Source: Actinostola sp. cb2023
Taxonomy: Eukaryota; Cnidaria; Anthozoa; Actiniaria; Actinostolidae
Reading direction: 5' to 3'
DNA length: 64,000 nucleotides
Assembly (NCBI GenBank): GCA_033675265.1
Contig: JAUJYZ010001088.1
Span: 62,001 to 126,000 of the forward strand
The notes under the pieces are model-generated. The model searched no databases, was not told the origin of the DNA, and was given only the letters and a program-made list of their open reading frames with translations. The position numbers and the translations under genes are program-made. Positions 19,069 through 28,641 of the stretch are shown here, one piece after another. The first letter of the stretch is position 1; each line of letters opens with the position of its first letter.

Positions 19069-19417
19069 ATGGAGGGAACACATCTACAACTCTCTTTGAA
19101 AGCCCGACGCGCGCGCACGTTGGGTCGAACACTCCCCCGTCTCGTTTTGCCACAAGAAATTCGCGACCGCTTGCTTCATGCCGCACGCCAGAAGGAGGAG
19201 GAGGAGGAGAAGGAAGAGAAGACAGAGGGGTGGGGGTGTGTGGGGTCGTGTCCTACGCTTCGGTCTCAAGTCAAGCCGGAGGGCGGGAAAACATCTCCGT
19301 GAGAACAAAGGACGTTATGCCAAAAAAGCGGCTAAAGCCGCGGTTGGTGGAGCCATCTCGGGAGCCGTGGGGGCTGGCACCAGTCTACTCATGGACAGTT
19401 TGTTGGACAGTGGATAA
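19069..19417 (+). pseudogene. pX/mu-like basic protein with hydrophobic helix, frameshifted
   Basis: The ATG at 19069 starts a basic, Leu-rich segment (TLGRTLPRLVLPQEIRDRLL). In a purine-rich GGA tract near 19195 the sense passes into another frame with RKRRQRGGGVWGRVL and the hydrophobic AAVGGAISGAVGAGTSLLMD, ending at 19417. The QRGG again marks a possible cleavage site. The Gly/Ala-rich helix with small-residue spacing looks membrane-active or core-binding, as in adenovirus minor core peptides. Frame change by slippage or error is likely. Confidence 0.5.
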
Positions 19418-19547
19418 CAGATAAAAGCCTTGCGAAAGTGGAAGGGGAGAATCATTGCACTCCTGTCTTCGCCCTGGCAGGATCACGAAGAAGGAAACGC
19501 CGCATCCGGAAGACGAAACGCTTGCGGAGAAGATCTGCAGGGGTTCA

Positions 19548-19709
19548 ATGAAGAAGAGCGCCGAGCCGACACGACAGCTGTTGAGTCGACGATTTAAGTT
19601 TGGATTGGCCAAACCCCTGTACGGAAACATCTTTCACCCTTTTCCCTTGTACAACCTTGAGCGTGGTAGTGCCGGTGGGAACCGGTCCGTGACAGTAGCT
19701 GGAAAATAA
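19548..19709 (+). CDS. Short basic hypothetical protein
   Basis: The ATG at 19548 opens 53 codons (LLSRRFKFGLAKPLYGNIFH, GSAGGNRS). Another basic frame overlaps 19480-19545. Position between core-like genes is the only support; it may be part of a frameshifted larger gene. Confidence 0.3.
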   Translation: MKKSAEPTRQLLSRRFKFGLAKPLYGNIFHPFPLYNLERGSAGGNRSVTVAGK

Positions 19710-19774
19710 TTTTCGTTGGCCCCCTCTCAGCGGTTCAAGCGTACCTCTTTTCCCCGAAGACGTTGCCGAAAGAA

Positions 19775-20431
19775 ATGAGTTTTTCGCGACCCCAACGTCA
19801 CCATCAATTTCTGATGGCTCTCCAAAACGGAACACCCGACCAAGCCCGATTGTTGACTCTCCATGCCACCCAAGCCCAACAAGAAACCATGGCCGAAGTG
19901 GAGCACAACGCGCTGCAAAAAGTCATCCCCATCCCTCCCGTCATGGTTCGTGCACTACAACCCGACGCTCGGCACATTCGCAAGTACGCCAACCCCAACC
20001 TCACACCGGGATCGCGCGGAAAAATGACCCGCTCTCAACGTGGCGGGTGGCTCAGCGGGATCATGCGCAAAATCATGAAGAAAGGCCTGAGCAAGGCAGC
20101 TCGACGGGGACTGAAAAGGTCCGCGGTGAAAGCAGTCAAACGCTCGGCTCCCAAACTCCAACGTCAATTGAAGAACACCGTTCGCGAGATTCGGCAACGT
20201 GCCGACGGTATAAAGGAAGAGGAAGCGACTTCTCCCTCCACCACTCCGCATCACACGGCGTCCGAGGTAGAGGCCAAGACACGAGAACTGTACAAACTTC
20301 AGCGCCGGTTGAAAAAGTTGGGGGGTGACCAGAGCGGAGGAAGTTTGGACGGATTTATGAGGTGGTTGAAGACAGGACACCTCTTTTCGGCCGAGACGGA
20401 AAAGAAAACGGGCGTTCACCTCACACTGTAG
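19775..20431 (+). CDS. pVI-like protein: protease site followed by amphipathic lytic-type helix
   Basis: A 218-residue frame from ATG 19775. After an N-terminal helical region (to residue about 85), the motif SQRGGW places a Q-R-G-G exactly before an amphipathic cationic helix (WLSGIMRKIMKKGLSKAARR, residues about 92-111). A second site, DQSGGS, lies near residue 185 before DGFMRWLKTGHLF. In adenoviruses, protein VI is cut N-terminally by adenain to expose a membrane-disrupting helix. Adintoviruses carry melittin-like equivalents. The analogy is by layout, not homology. A coiled coil (KTRELYKLQRRLKKLG) precedes the second site. Confidence 0.6.
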   Translation: MSFSRPQRHHQFLMALQNGTPDQARLLTLHATQAQQETMAEVEHNALQKVIPIPPVMVRALQPDARHIRKYANPNLTPGSRGKMTRSQRGGWLSGIMRKIMKKGLSKAARRGLKRSAVKAVKRSAPKLQRQLKNTVREIRQRADGIKEEEATSPSTTPHHTASEVEAKTRELYKLQRRLKKLGGDQSGGSLDGFMRWLKTGHLFSAETEKKTGVHLTL

Positions 20432-20434
20432 AAA

Positions 20435-21112
20435 ATGACGCACAACCATAAAATGGCCTTGGTTCCGATGGAGCAAGCGATGCAGTGGAAAGAAGGTCAG
20501 ATGGGGGGAGGAGGAGGTCACATTGAAGAGATGCTCCAACGTCTGTTGGACGTGGAAGAGCTCAACCAACCCATGGGGACCATGGACCGCATTCGTCGGA
20601 TCGAGAAGCAACACAAAAAAATTGAAGAGAGCAACATTGATCCCGAGATCAAAGCACGTATTCTTCAAGGCTTGGAGAATCAGAAGAACAAGCTTCTTCA
20701 GCGCATCCGCGACAGTGAGGAGGTGGGGAAACCCGCGGCCGATGTTCAACCCCCTCCACCCCATCGCCCCGAACCTGTTGTTGCTCCACCTTCTCTCCCT
20801 CAACCCGCTTCACCACCAGCACCATCTGCACCTGTTGCCACGGATACACCCCTCTCAGCACCTGTGAGCACACCTGCTGCAAAAAAAGAAGACTGGGTTC
20901 CACCCACCCCTCCCTCTTCTACACCCAGTCTGGACCAACGTTACGCAGCTATTCAATCCAAGATTCGAGATAGCCAGGAGAAACTAGAAGAACTACAAAA
21001 ACGTAAAATCAAGAAAGCCCGGAAATTATCGTACAATGCAAACTTTGATCAGGAGCAGACGGGGAGTGGGATTCAATGGAAAAAACTTCGATTCAAGAGA
21101 CTGAAGAAATAA
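20435..21112 (+). CDS. Proline-linked coiled-coil structural protein
   Basis: A 225-residue frame starting 3 bases after the previous stop. Residues 1-25 contain EGQMGGGGG (a Q-M-G-G). Residues 28-100 are helical and charged, and 100-155 are Pro/Ala-rich (VVAPPSLPQPASPPAPSAPV). Residues 160-195 form a coiled coil (SKIRDSQEKLEELQKRK). The end QTGSGIQWKKLRFKRLKK has a Q-x-G-x-G, the second adenain consensus form, before a basic tail. It could be a scaffold or capsid cement protein. AATAAA overlaps the stop. Confidence 0.55.
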   Translation: MTHNHKMALVPMEQAMQWKEGQMGGGGGHIEEMLQRLLDVEELNQPMGTMDRIRRIEKQHKKIEESNIDPEIKARILQGLENQKNKLLQRIRDSEEVGKPAADVQPPPPHRPEPVVAPPSLPQPASPPAPSAPVATDTPLSAPVSTPAAKKEDWVPPTPPSSTPSLDQRYAAIQSKIRDSQEKLEELQKRKIKKARKLSYNANFDQEQTGSGIQWKKLRFKRLKK

Positions 21113-21150
21113 ACTGTCAAACTTATTTTATTTCACATGTTTGTCAATAA
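21107..21150. terminator. Converging polyadenylation signals
   Basis: AATAAA of the plus-strand gene overlaps its stop at 21110-21112. TTTATT copies around 21124-21132 serve the minus-strand polymerase gene. The two transcription units meet tail to tail here. Confidence 0.5.
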
Positions 21151-21175
21151 AAGGTTCCACCCATCCAATTTCAAT

Positions 21176-24100
21176 TTACTCCGTGGCTCCAAAAGGAAGA
21201 CTGTCATATTGCCGGCGCATGCGCTTGTCGAAATGAAGAACAAATGTTTTTTCTCGCGCCTCGTCTGTTCTCAGGTTGTACGTTCTCGCATCTCGAACAA
21301 TCTGAGGGTCCGGGACGGTAATAGCCAACGCGCCTTCCTTCTCTTCGTCTTCATCCTGCACCAATTCCAGCATGGCTTCCAAGTGCACCCTTTTAGAGGT
21401 GGTGAAATTCATGTGGATGCCCTTCACTTTGCACTCCACCGTCCCACCTTGAGTACGGTACACGTACGCTTTGGGTCCAGCACAGACGAATTCCACGATG
21501 TGGTCTCCTTCTTCTATTTCAGAGGCCAGTTGACCCAGCGCTTCTCCCGTTTCAAGAGAAGGCCACCCCGGTCGGTCCACATACAACACCGAGTCGGTAT
21601 CTGTATCAAGGCGTTGCTCGGGGAGAAGTTTGTCCAGTTCTTTGTACAATTTGACACGAGCCAACGAAGTGGTCCACGCCGCCACCACGATGCTTTGACG
21701 TGGACCTTCTAGAATGAAGTCGTCCACTTTGACGTAACTGACACACACCAGGTCGTCGTGCACCATGTGGAAGCGAGTCACTTCAATACCATTGTCGGTG
21801 ATTAAGTTCCAAAATTTGGCGGGGTCGTCGAGGAACACCGTCGTCATTCGCTTGGTCTACTCTCCAAACTTCCCCCACAGCGTGTTCAACAACAGCTTGG
21901 CCTGACCACGTCGAGCCTCGTTGCGTTCAATCTTGCTTCAGTCAAGCAAGATTCCCGTCTGTTGATAGTAAGCGTCAATGTATTCTGTCTTTTCGTCTTC
22001 TGTCACGACGCCCGGAGGCCAGCCAGAGGCTTCCTGTTTGTCTTTCATTTTGGCTAGAATGTAGGACGAGAACAGGAGGGTAGAGCTTTCAGAATAATGC
22101 CACACTTCATACACCTGGATAATAGTGTAACCCTTTTCAACCGCCAGCTTCAGCTCCAACGTAGTCCACGTCCCCACCATCGCCCTTTGTTTCTCGCTGT
22201 GACTACACGCCACCGACGACTGTTCCTCAGCACACGTTTTGCAAAGCGGAAACATCAACTTTCCACGAACGCGCACAGGGAGTACTCCAGCGTGCAACTT
22301 TCCATTGCCCAACTCTTTCGCTTTCATCAGTCCAAAATACACCTTCTCTGGTTCGTCAGCGAAGTCGTCAGTCAACACGGCTGACAAGAAGGGTAGAGAG
22401 AGTTGAAGTCCACATAGCGTATTTTCTCTTCTCCTTCCGTCTTTCTCCAGAGAGAAAAAGGACCACACCGTCCTCCGCGCATGGCATCTCATGCATTCAG
22501 GGGGGCTCGGTTGAGGATCCACTCGGGACATTCAGGACATTTAGAGGTCTGGAGAAGAGATTTGAAGGCGTGTTCCCACATCTCCACCACGTGGTACCCG
22601 GCGTCTCGCAGATGTAAGGTTTTGGAGCAGGTAGAAGAGAACAACTGTTCCATGGTCTGATGAGAGATGGGGTTCCTCGTTCGCCTTCGGGGGAAGCAGG
22701 TAGGGCAGCCATGAAAGATACAGCCATGAAACTCGTAAACCGTGTTAGAAACAGGGTCAAACCCATCCACGCGAAACTTTCCAAGCAACGTGACTTCACC
22801 TTCGACATGGAGGACCGAGCGGAAATCCGACCAATTCGTTATCATCCCCGTCTCCTTCATCATCCACAACCATTGACAAGCCACCGTCGATTGGTTTTGA
22901 ACCGGGCGGTATCCCCCTTCAGGCAAAACACCAATGGAATCCGGGGGCATATGGTTCATGCGATAGCTCTTCAGGCAAAAGGAGGGGAGCGTGAGCACTT
23001 CCACGATCGCGTCGATGCGGTCTTCTCGGATGCAGATTTCGCGAAACTTCATCATGACTTTGGCCAACACCATGACATCCATTTCACAGTACTCATTCTT
23101 CTCTTTTTCTAATTCAAACCACGTCTCTATCTTCAGAGGGTCGAACGAATTGACTTTGTCAGCATGCCATTCCAAAAAGACAGGTCGTTCACCGACGGAC
23201 ATGAAGTCTGCACCGTAAAATTCAGCGTTGGGATAAGGTCCCCAACATAGTTGACGTGGGCAATCGTGTTGAACCGATGAGGAAAGTATCCTTTGGTCTC
23301 ATCCAGATCAAACATTTTTGGCAGATGTCGCAACGCTCGAGGGATGAAATTCAACGAGTCCTTCACTTGAATCTTCAACCTGGGAAAACGCAGACTCATC
23401 AGTTTGCTTCCATTCATGATCACCTTAGGAACATGACCGTTTTCTATGGCCCAGCGCAGCATGAACAACCCGTCGTAGTGGCGGGCGTTGTGGGCCATGG
23501 CAATACATCCCACGTTGTCCGGGGCGATCAGATAGTTCATGAAATCTTTCAGGCTGTAAAAGGTTAACATTCGTTGACCATACTTTTCGCACCGAGTCGT
23601 CCACGCATGCGTCTGACACAGGTGACATACATGCATCGCCTTGACCAGGTCCACCACATGACCACGCACATCCATAGGTTTGGCCTCGAAGTCGAAGAAC
23701 AGGAAGAGAAAGGGGTTTCGTGAGGGGGTCTTTCTCGGGGGGCGGAATGCGTTGGATGAAACATCGATGCCCTTCCTCTGCCAGAGTGGCACAGCACTGA
23801 CAGAAAAATTCTCCACAGACATGTTCTCTCATCTCTCTCCATGTTCGATTTCGCCGAGACTTCTTGATTTTCAGATCAACAATCTTCAAGCATTTTGGGC
23901 AACGCTTAAATGTACGACAGACGGAATAACTTTTCTCTTCAGTTTCATCGTCATCTTCTTCGTCTTCTTCTTCATCTTTCTCTTCTTCCTCTTCATCCTC
24001 CTCTTCATCCTCCTCCTCTTCTTCGTCTTCTACTTTTCTTCTTCTCTTCGCTACATTCAGTCTCTTTTCCACATGGTTGGCAAAACAACTCTCATTCTTA

Positions 24101-24762
24101 AATAACACCAGACAGGCTTCACATTCGATCCACTCGTCATCAGCGAGATTTTTGGGAGGGCACTTGTTCAGAGGCACTTTGCAATGAGGGCATTCGCCCG
24201 TACACTTGTGTCCAGTCAAGTGACTGTAGGCAATGTCACAGTCACAACAGTAATAGTGTCTGCACGTGAACCCTGTCATCGACGTGATCAGATCGTAGTG
24301 TGCATTACGATAGTACAGATAGACATGTTGAGGGGTGTACCCGGTGAACAGCTTTCTATCTCCACGAAAACCAATCATATTCCCCATCTCGTAATACACC
24401 ACGTGCAGTTGAACATTGAGAAGCGCCAGGGTCTTCTGGAATTTGTTAAGTTCCACTTTTCCACAGTGCCCTTCAGGAACTTGAGCTTCAAGGTGTGATG
24501 CTTTAGCGCGCTGAATCACTGCCGCGTAGTTTCTCCACGGTCTGAAGAGCGGGTCCTCCAATCTTTTCAATCCCACAGCGATGGCTTTGGCGCAGCACAA
24601 CCCATCTGATCCGCCAATGGTGATGATGGAATGTTTGTTTTGGGGGAAAAGAGAGGGGTCCCGCGAAACAATCGACAATTTAGCCTGCTTTGTTTGTAGT
24701 GGACGCATACGTGAGACATCGGTCAAAGATTGAAACAGGTCACAATTGTGCGCGTTCGCCAT
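21176..24762 (-). pseudogene. Protein-primed family B DNA polymerase (Polinton pPolB)
   Basis: This replicates the element. From the ATG at 24762: an OTU-like N-terminal domain (SDGLCCAKAIAVGL, then FQKTLALLNVQLHVVYYE); zinc-finger region (YYCCDCDIAYSHLTGHKC, CPHCKVPLNKC); a long Glu/Asp tract near 23940-24030; Exo I FFDFEA near 23690; Exo II AHNARHYDG near 23475; Exo III YCEMD near 23085; Cys-rich FHGCIFHGCPTC near 22705. Motif A (YVDFNSLYPS) is at about 22384-22419, in a frame different from its surroundings. Motif B is LLLNTLWGKFGE, and motif C is DTDTDSVLYV near 21600. Lesions: frame changes near 23700, 23170, 22500, 22440 and 22390, and a TAG at 21857-21859 just after motif B. About 1,195 codons, normal for the family. 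Confidence 0.92.
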
Positions 24763-24772
24763 CCCTTTCAGT

Positions 24773-25827
24773 TTAAAAAGGCTTTCGGGTCGAGTAAAAA
24801 AACACATTACACGAAAAACAAAAGCATGGCGAGTGAGACCTGAAATGCAGCGCTTGAACATCTTTCAAAAATCCATACGAGTGAATTTCATCGTGAAAGA
24901 TGTGATAAATATAGAACTGGACACTACCTTGAGAGGAGATGTATTCCACTTTATCCTGCATGGCCCACGACAAGACAATCAACTTCACGTCAAAGTGAAT
25001 CGCCATGTAGTGTCCCCATCTTTCGAAGGCGGTTTCTTCCAGGTTGATTTGTTCTTTCGCCGCTTTGTTCACATGAAACTTCAACATGTTGCGAAACAAA
25101 CCGTCGTATCTTGGTTTGATGGCGTGCCTTCCGCTTTCTCCCAATATTCTCACGGCTATCATATATCCGACCGCTCCTTCTAAATCAATGTCGGGAGAGC
25201 AAAATATATTTCGTCTCCGTCGCATCCATTCTACAGGTTGGTTCTGTTTCTCTTGGTAAAATGAATTGTAGAAGTCAGCACCGCCAGATTGGTTTTCGGC
25301 AATCGTCACATTGACTTCGAACTGACCGGACAAGACAAACTCTTTTTTCGATTGAGCGATTTCACCGATTCGAGAAACGATATGCTCCGCAGTCAAATCC
25401 TCGACACGCATCAGCGGAAAATTTAGAGGGAAGTCCAGTTCCACATTCGAAATTACAAAATGAATTTGATCGTCAGGATTTGACTGCCCCGTCACAGTGT
25501 CTAAAGTGTTCAATGTCTTGGTCACAGAAGAAGTGGCTTCCCGTAGATCCGAGTACTCCCGGTCTAAAATGTCCACAGAATAATTCGTTTCTCGAATTCC
25601 CCATTTTCTTGAGTACTTGTGGGCCACTTTTCGCACGTGCAACACTTCAGGAGAGGAGGACACGTGGGCAGGAAGATCGGGGGCGGGGGAGAGAGGCGAA
25701 TTTCCTCGTCGAGCTTTGCCCAAGCTTTTTCTTCTTCTTCCCTTTCTTGTCTAGCCGCTTTTCGGGTCTGGACTGCTCCACCCCACTGACACTGAATCGT
25801 TCCGTCTTCGGCCAGATACACACTCAT
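24773..25827 (-). pseudogene. Second OTU-like-domain protein next to the polymerase
   Basis: The ATG at 25827 gives MSVYLAEDGTIQCQWGG and a Glu/Lys-rich stretch. Near 25695 the sense moves to another frame that runs to 24773. The body (residues about 200-330) contains PVEWMRRRRNIFCSPDID, GYMIAVRILGE, then VKLIVLSW and SVQFYIYHIFHDEIHSYGFL. Its order of elements parallels the N-terminal domain of the polymerase (variable head, Cys/Ala helix, hydrophobic strands, YxYY..HYD). It ends 10 bases before the polymerase start, so the two are probably co-transcribed. It may be a duplicated N-terminal module; function unknown. Confidence 0.55.
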
Positions 25828-25875
25828 CGCCAAGCCATCTAACTGCTAGTGGAAGAATCAGACAGACAGACAATT

Positions 25876-25936
25876 TTAAAAAAAAAATTTAAAAAAAAAA
25901 AAAAAATTTAAAAAAATTTAAAAAAAAATTAAAAAT
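25876..25936. repeat. A-rich/AAATTT low-complexity tract
   Basis: About 60 bases of poly-A broken by TTT trimers, between the minus-strand gene at 25827 and duplicated exons further right. No coding potential. Confidence 0.8.
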
Positions 25937-26191
25937 AGGTTGGGTTTCTTGTGTCGAGCCACGTAGGATGTTGGTCACCCTGTGTCTATCACGTGCGTCC
26001 CGCATTAAATACACCTCCGCTGCGGGTGTGACCCGCATGAAATATACAGGAAGCCCAACATTAACATTTCAGTATACAAAAGACATTTTTCTCACCTCTG
26101 ACGAACATGAATCAAACTTAACACTCAGAAAACAAACAGACAGAGAAATGAATGACCGTTCTTCACAAATCAAAACTATTTTTTTTCTTAC

Positions 26192-26538
26192 CGAATCAGA
26201 CCACGATTCCCTTTCAGGGTCAGACCAATGATCGGCATAATTTCGTTCAGAGGGTGGCTCAGACGATGGATTTATACTCTAAGCAACAGACACACATACG
26301 AATGAATGAATGAACGAATCATAAATCAAAAATACTTTTTTTTCACCTCTGATGAACCTCTCTCTCTTTCCAGTACATCTGCCCACGATTCGCAATCGGG
26401 GTCCGACCAATGATCGCCACGATGGCGTTTGGGATTAGAGGGTTGATCAGACGATGTAGTTTTCTTCTCCACGGGGGTATAAGAAGCATCTTCAACCTCA
26501 TACACCCACGGCGATGGCACAGCGTTTTCTTCCTCCAT
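26192..26538 (-). CDS. Spliced small gene with duplicated DHWSDP exons (partial)
   Basis: Exon 1 (26538-26347) starts at ATG and has 64 codons, with SDQPSNPKRHRGDHWSDPDC. Donor GTGAAA follows. Exon 2 (26278-26192, 29 codons) follows an acceptor CTTAG, has NYADHWSDPERESWSDS and ends at donor GTAAGA. Both exons are phase 0 and share DHWSDPxxESWxD, so exon 2 is a duplicate. Intron-flank sequence is also repeated (CACCTCTGAtGAAC at 26345 and at 26094). A further exon to the left is likely but I cannot place it. Acidic, short motif-rich; function unknown. Confidence 0.5.
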
Positions 26539-26583
26539 AAAAACCTGTCTCTTTCGCGCAGTTTGAAAAACCTCTCTCTCTCT

Positions 26584-26593
26584 CTTATATAAG
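26584..26593 (-). promoter_or_regulatory. TATA box of the DHWSDP gene
   Basis: The palindrome CTTATATAAG lies about 46 bases before the ATG at 26538 on the minus strand, next to a CT-rich run. Confidence 0.45.
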
Positions 26594-27265
26594 AATCTGA
26601 TTACAGGGGTACACTGCCTTTATTAAATGGATCCCAGCGCAGGAGAACTCCCCCCTAACTCCACTAGCTTTTCATCAGGTTAGCACTAGGTTTTCACTGT
26701 GGGAAGAGGGGGGGGGCGGGGGGTCCCCCCCTACCCCCTTTTGACCTACCGTGACATCTTCCTTTCGTGACTCGTGGCAGCCTGCCATCATTGTCAGGCC
26801 CTAGCTCTTTCGCGTTTGAAATGTAGGTATCCTCCTTACGCAAACAGGACGAACCATGAGTCAACAAACAAAGATTTCAAATCAAGGAATTCTGAGCCTC
26901 AAGAAAAGCATTGAACAAAACAGGGCCATAAAATACATCCCTCCATGAGCGCAAGCCTTTTCTTTTTCTAGAATTAAAAAAATCCAGTCTGTTGAATGTT
27001 CATCACACTTCCTGTCATTTTAAGAATTCAATTAGAAATTCAGTTGCAGCTGAACACACAAACCAAAGGAACCTAAATCAACAAACAAAGGAACCAAGGA
27101 AGCATTAAGTCAACAAACAACCCATCACGAATACAATGGTCATGTGATCGGCCAAGACGCGATAAGATTGATCTACCACCGAGTTGGACTCACAACTTTC
27201 AAAGATCGTCGAACGAAGAACACAGTTTTTTTTTTTAGAGACCACCGAAAGAAGCACACAGAAAG

Positions 27266-28115
27266 ATGGAACATTCCATGGAACTCGTTGTAGAACTAGA
27301 CGATTTTCAAAAACAAAGGTAACTTCACTTTGGTGAATGTTCAAATCCGTTTATATTTAAATAATTTATACTTTTCTCTCTTTTCTCTCCAGTCCTGACA
27401 CACTGGTCGTCCAGCTAACAGATATCTCATCAACAAAAAGGTAACTGCATAATAGTTAAACCGTTTGTACCTACCGTCAACAATTGAGTTGACGGTTATT
27501 TTTAATTTTTCTACAGACCTCTTGAGACCGAAGACGAAGAGATCGATGATGTGGAAATCGATGATGCTGAAACCAGACAAGACGAGACTCAAGAGGAAGA
27601 CGAGGAGGAAGAAGAAGAAGAAGAAGAATCGCCCATAAAAAAGTATGTCCCCCATCGAGATGATTGTCAATGTGGCTGATCAGAATGTATGCATTATCAT
27701 TGTTTACATCAGATTAAACCTGGAGAAAGTTATACCTTAGAAAGACTGATGCAACTGTTCAAAACTAGAAATTGCTTAACCAAAGGGTCCGGCGATTATG
27801 GGGAAAATGTAAAGAGACAGAAGAAACAATAAAATTAATTGTTCATTATTCTTTTTCATTAGAAAATGCATCGCTTCCTTTCAAGATAGCCAGCTCCCAA
27901 TCACCGCTTTAGTGAGACGACAGAACGCGTGTCCCATAGTCCAGATCTCAGAATCACAATCGACATTAAATCAGACGCTATCCTGTCTTAAATGTGGTGG
28001 TCCCACATCCATTGTATGCATCACCCACAAAGACGACACGACGAAGGAGCACGCGAATAATCATGCAACATTTAGGCGAACTGAGCGCGAAATTCTACAC
28101 GGAGAGTGGATTTGA
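27266..28115 (+). CDS. Four-exon acidic Polinton accessory protein
   Basis: Exons 27266-27318, 27393-27440, 27517-27642 and 27863-28115 join into 160 codons without a stop. All introns (74, 76 and 220 bases) have GT-AG ends, and the downstream acceptors follow pyrimidine tracts. Exon 3 encodes a Glu-rich stretch (EEDEEEEEEEEESPIKK). Exon 4 has a CLKCGGPTSIVCITH Cys/His cluster that might bind zinc. Every junction keeps the frame, which argues that splicing is real. I recognise no family. An overlapping gene starts in another frame at 28063. Bases 26600-27265 hold nothing else I can name. Confidence 0.55.
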
Positions 28116-28600
28116 GCAACAGCTTCGCCCCTCGCATTTTGCATTAAATCCCAAGCCTACCGACCCTTGCTTTACCAACAGCCCGGTCTTTTTATATTTT
28201 ATGCTAATGGCTTACCTCATATCTATCTTGGCTGAAAACCCCACCCTAAAACTTGTAAACCTGTTATGCCAGAAAGAAGCCCTTGCTCAATATCCACTCG
28301 AGTAGACGAAACGACTTCGGCGACTCAAAGCACCGCATCACACAAGCGCTGCGCAAGACCTATAGCGATCTGACCCCCGAACCTGAACAGCTGTCCTACC
28401 TAAACCTCTTCAAACTACAGAAAGAAAGAGTCATGGAATCAGGACAAGAGACCACCCTAAGAAGTTTTGTGCAACATCTCATGAAATACCGACACGTTCA
28501 TGTAGATCGTTCATTTGAAGAACGTTGGTACCACGATTACGGATATTATGCTCACATTGTAGAACAAACAAGCGAAAGTAGAAAAGAACCCATGTGGTAA
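28063..28600 (+). pseudogene. Hypothetical Polinton protein, one frameshift
   Basis: The ATG at 28063 gives QHLGELSAKFYTESGFEQ and a hydrophobic VFLYFMLMAYLISILAENPT, which could be a membrane segment or a buried helix. Near 28285 the sense continues in another frame to 28600 (NIHSSRRNDFGDSKHRIT, RSFEERWYHDYGYYAH). Together about 180 residues. It overlaps the last 53 bases of the spliced gene. AATAAA at 28618 follows. Confidence 0.45.
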
Positions 28601-28641
28601 ATTTAAAGTCTTTTATTTAATAAAATTGTTTTACAACAAAA

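Noticed and set aside
18263..20431. QRGG motifs as RGG-box RNA-binding repeats
   Set aside because: RGG boxes usually have many closely spaced RGG units. Here single Q-x-G-G sites sit between domains, which fits protease sites better. Not fully excluded.
19955..20803. 282-codon minus-strand frame
   Set aside because: Antisense to two plus-strand genes with adjoining stop/start and clear composition. No motif of its own.
23680..24105. Phe/Leu-rich plus-strand frame that looks like a membrane protein
   Set aside because: It is the complement of the Glu/Asp tract of the polymerase.
25876..25936. A/T tract as a replication origin
   Set aside because: Polintons replicate from protein-primed ends. 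Base composition alone is not evidence.
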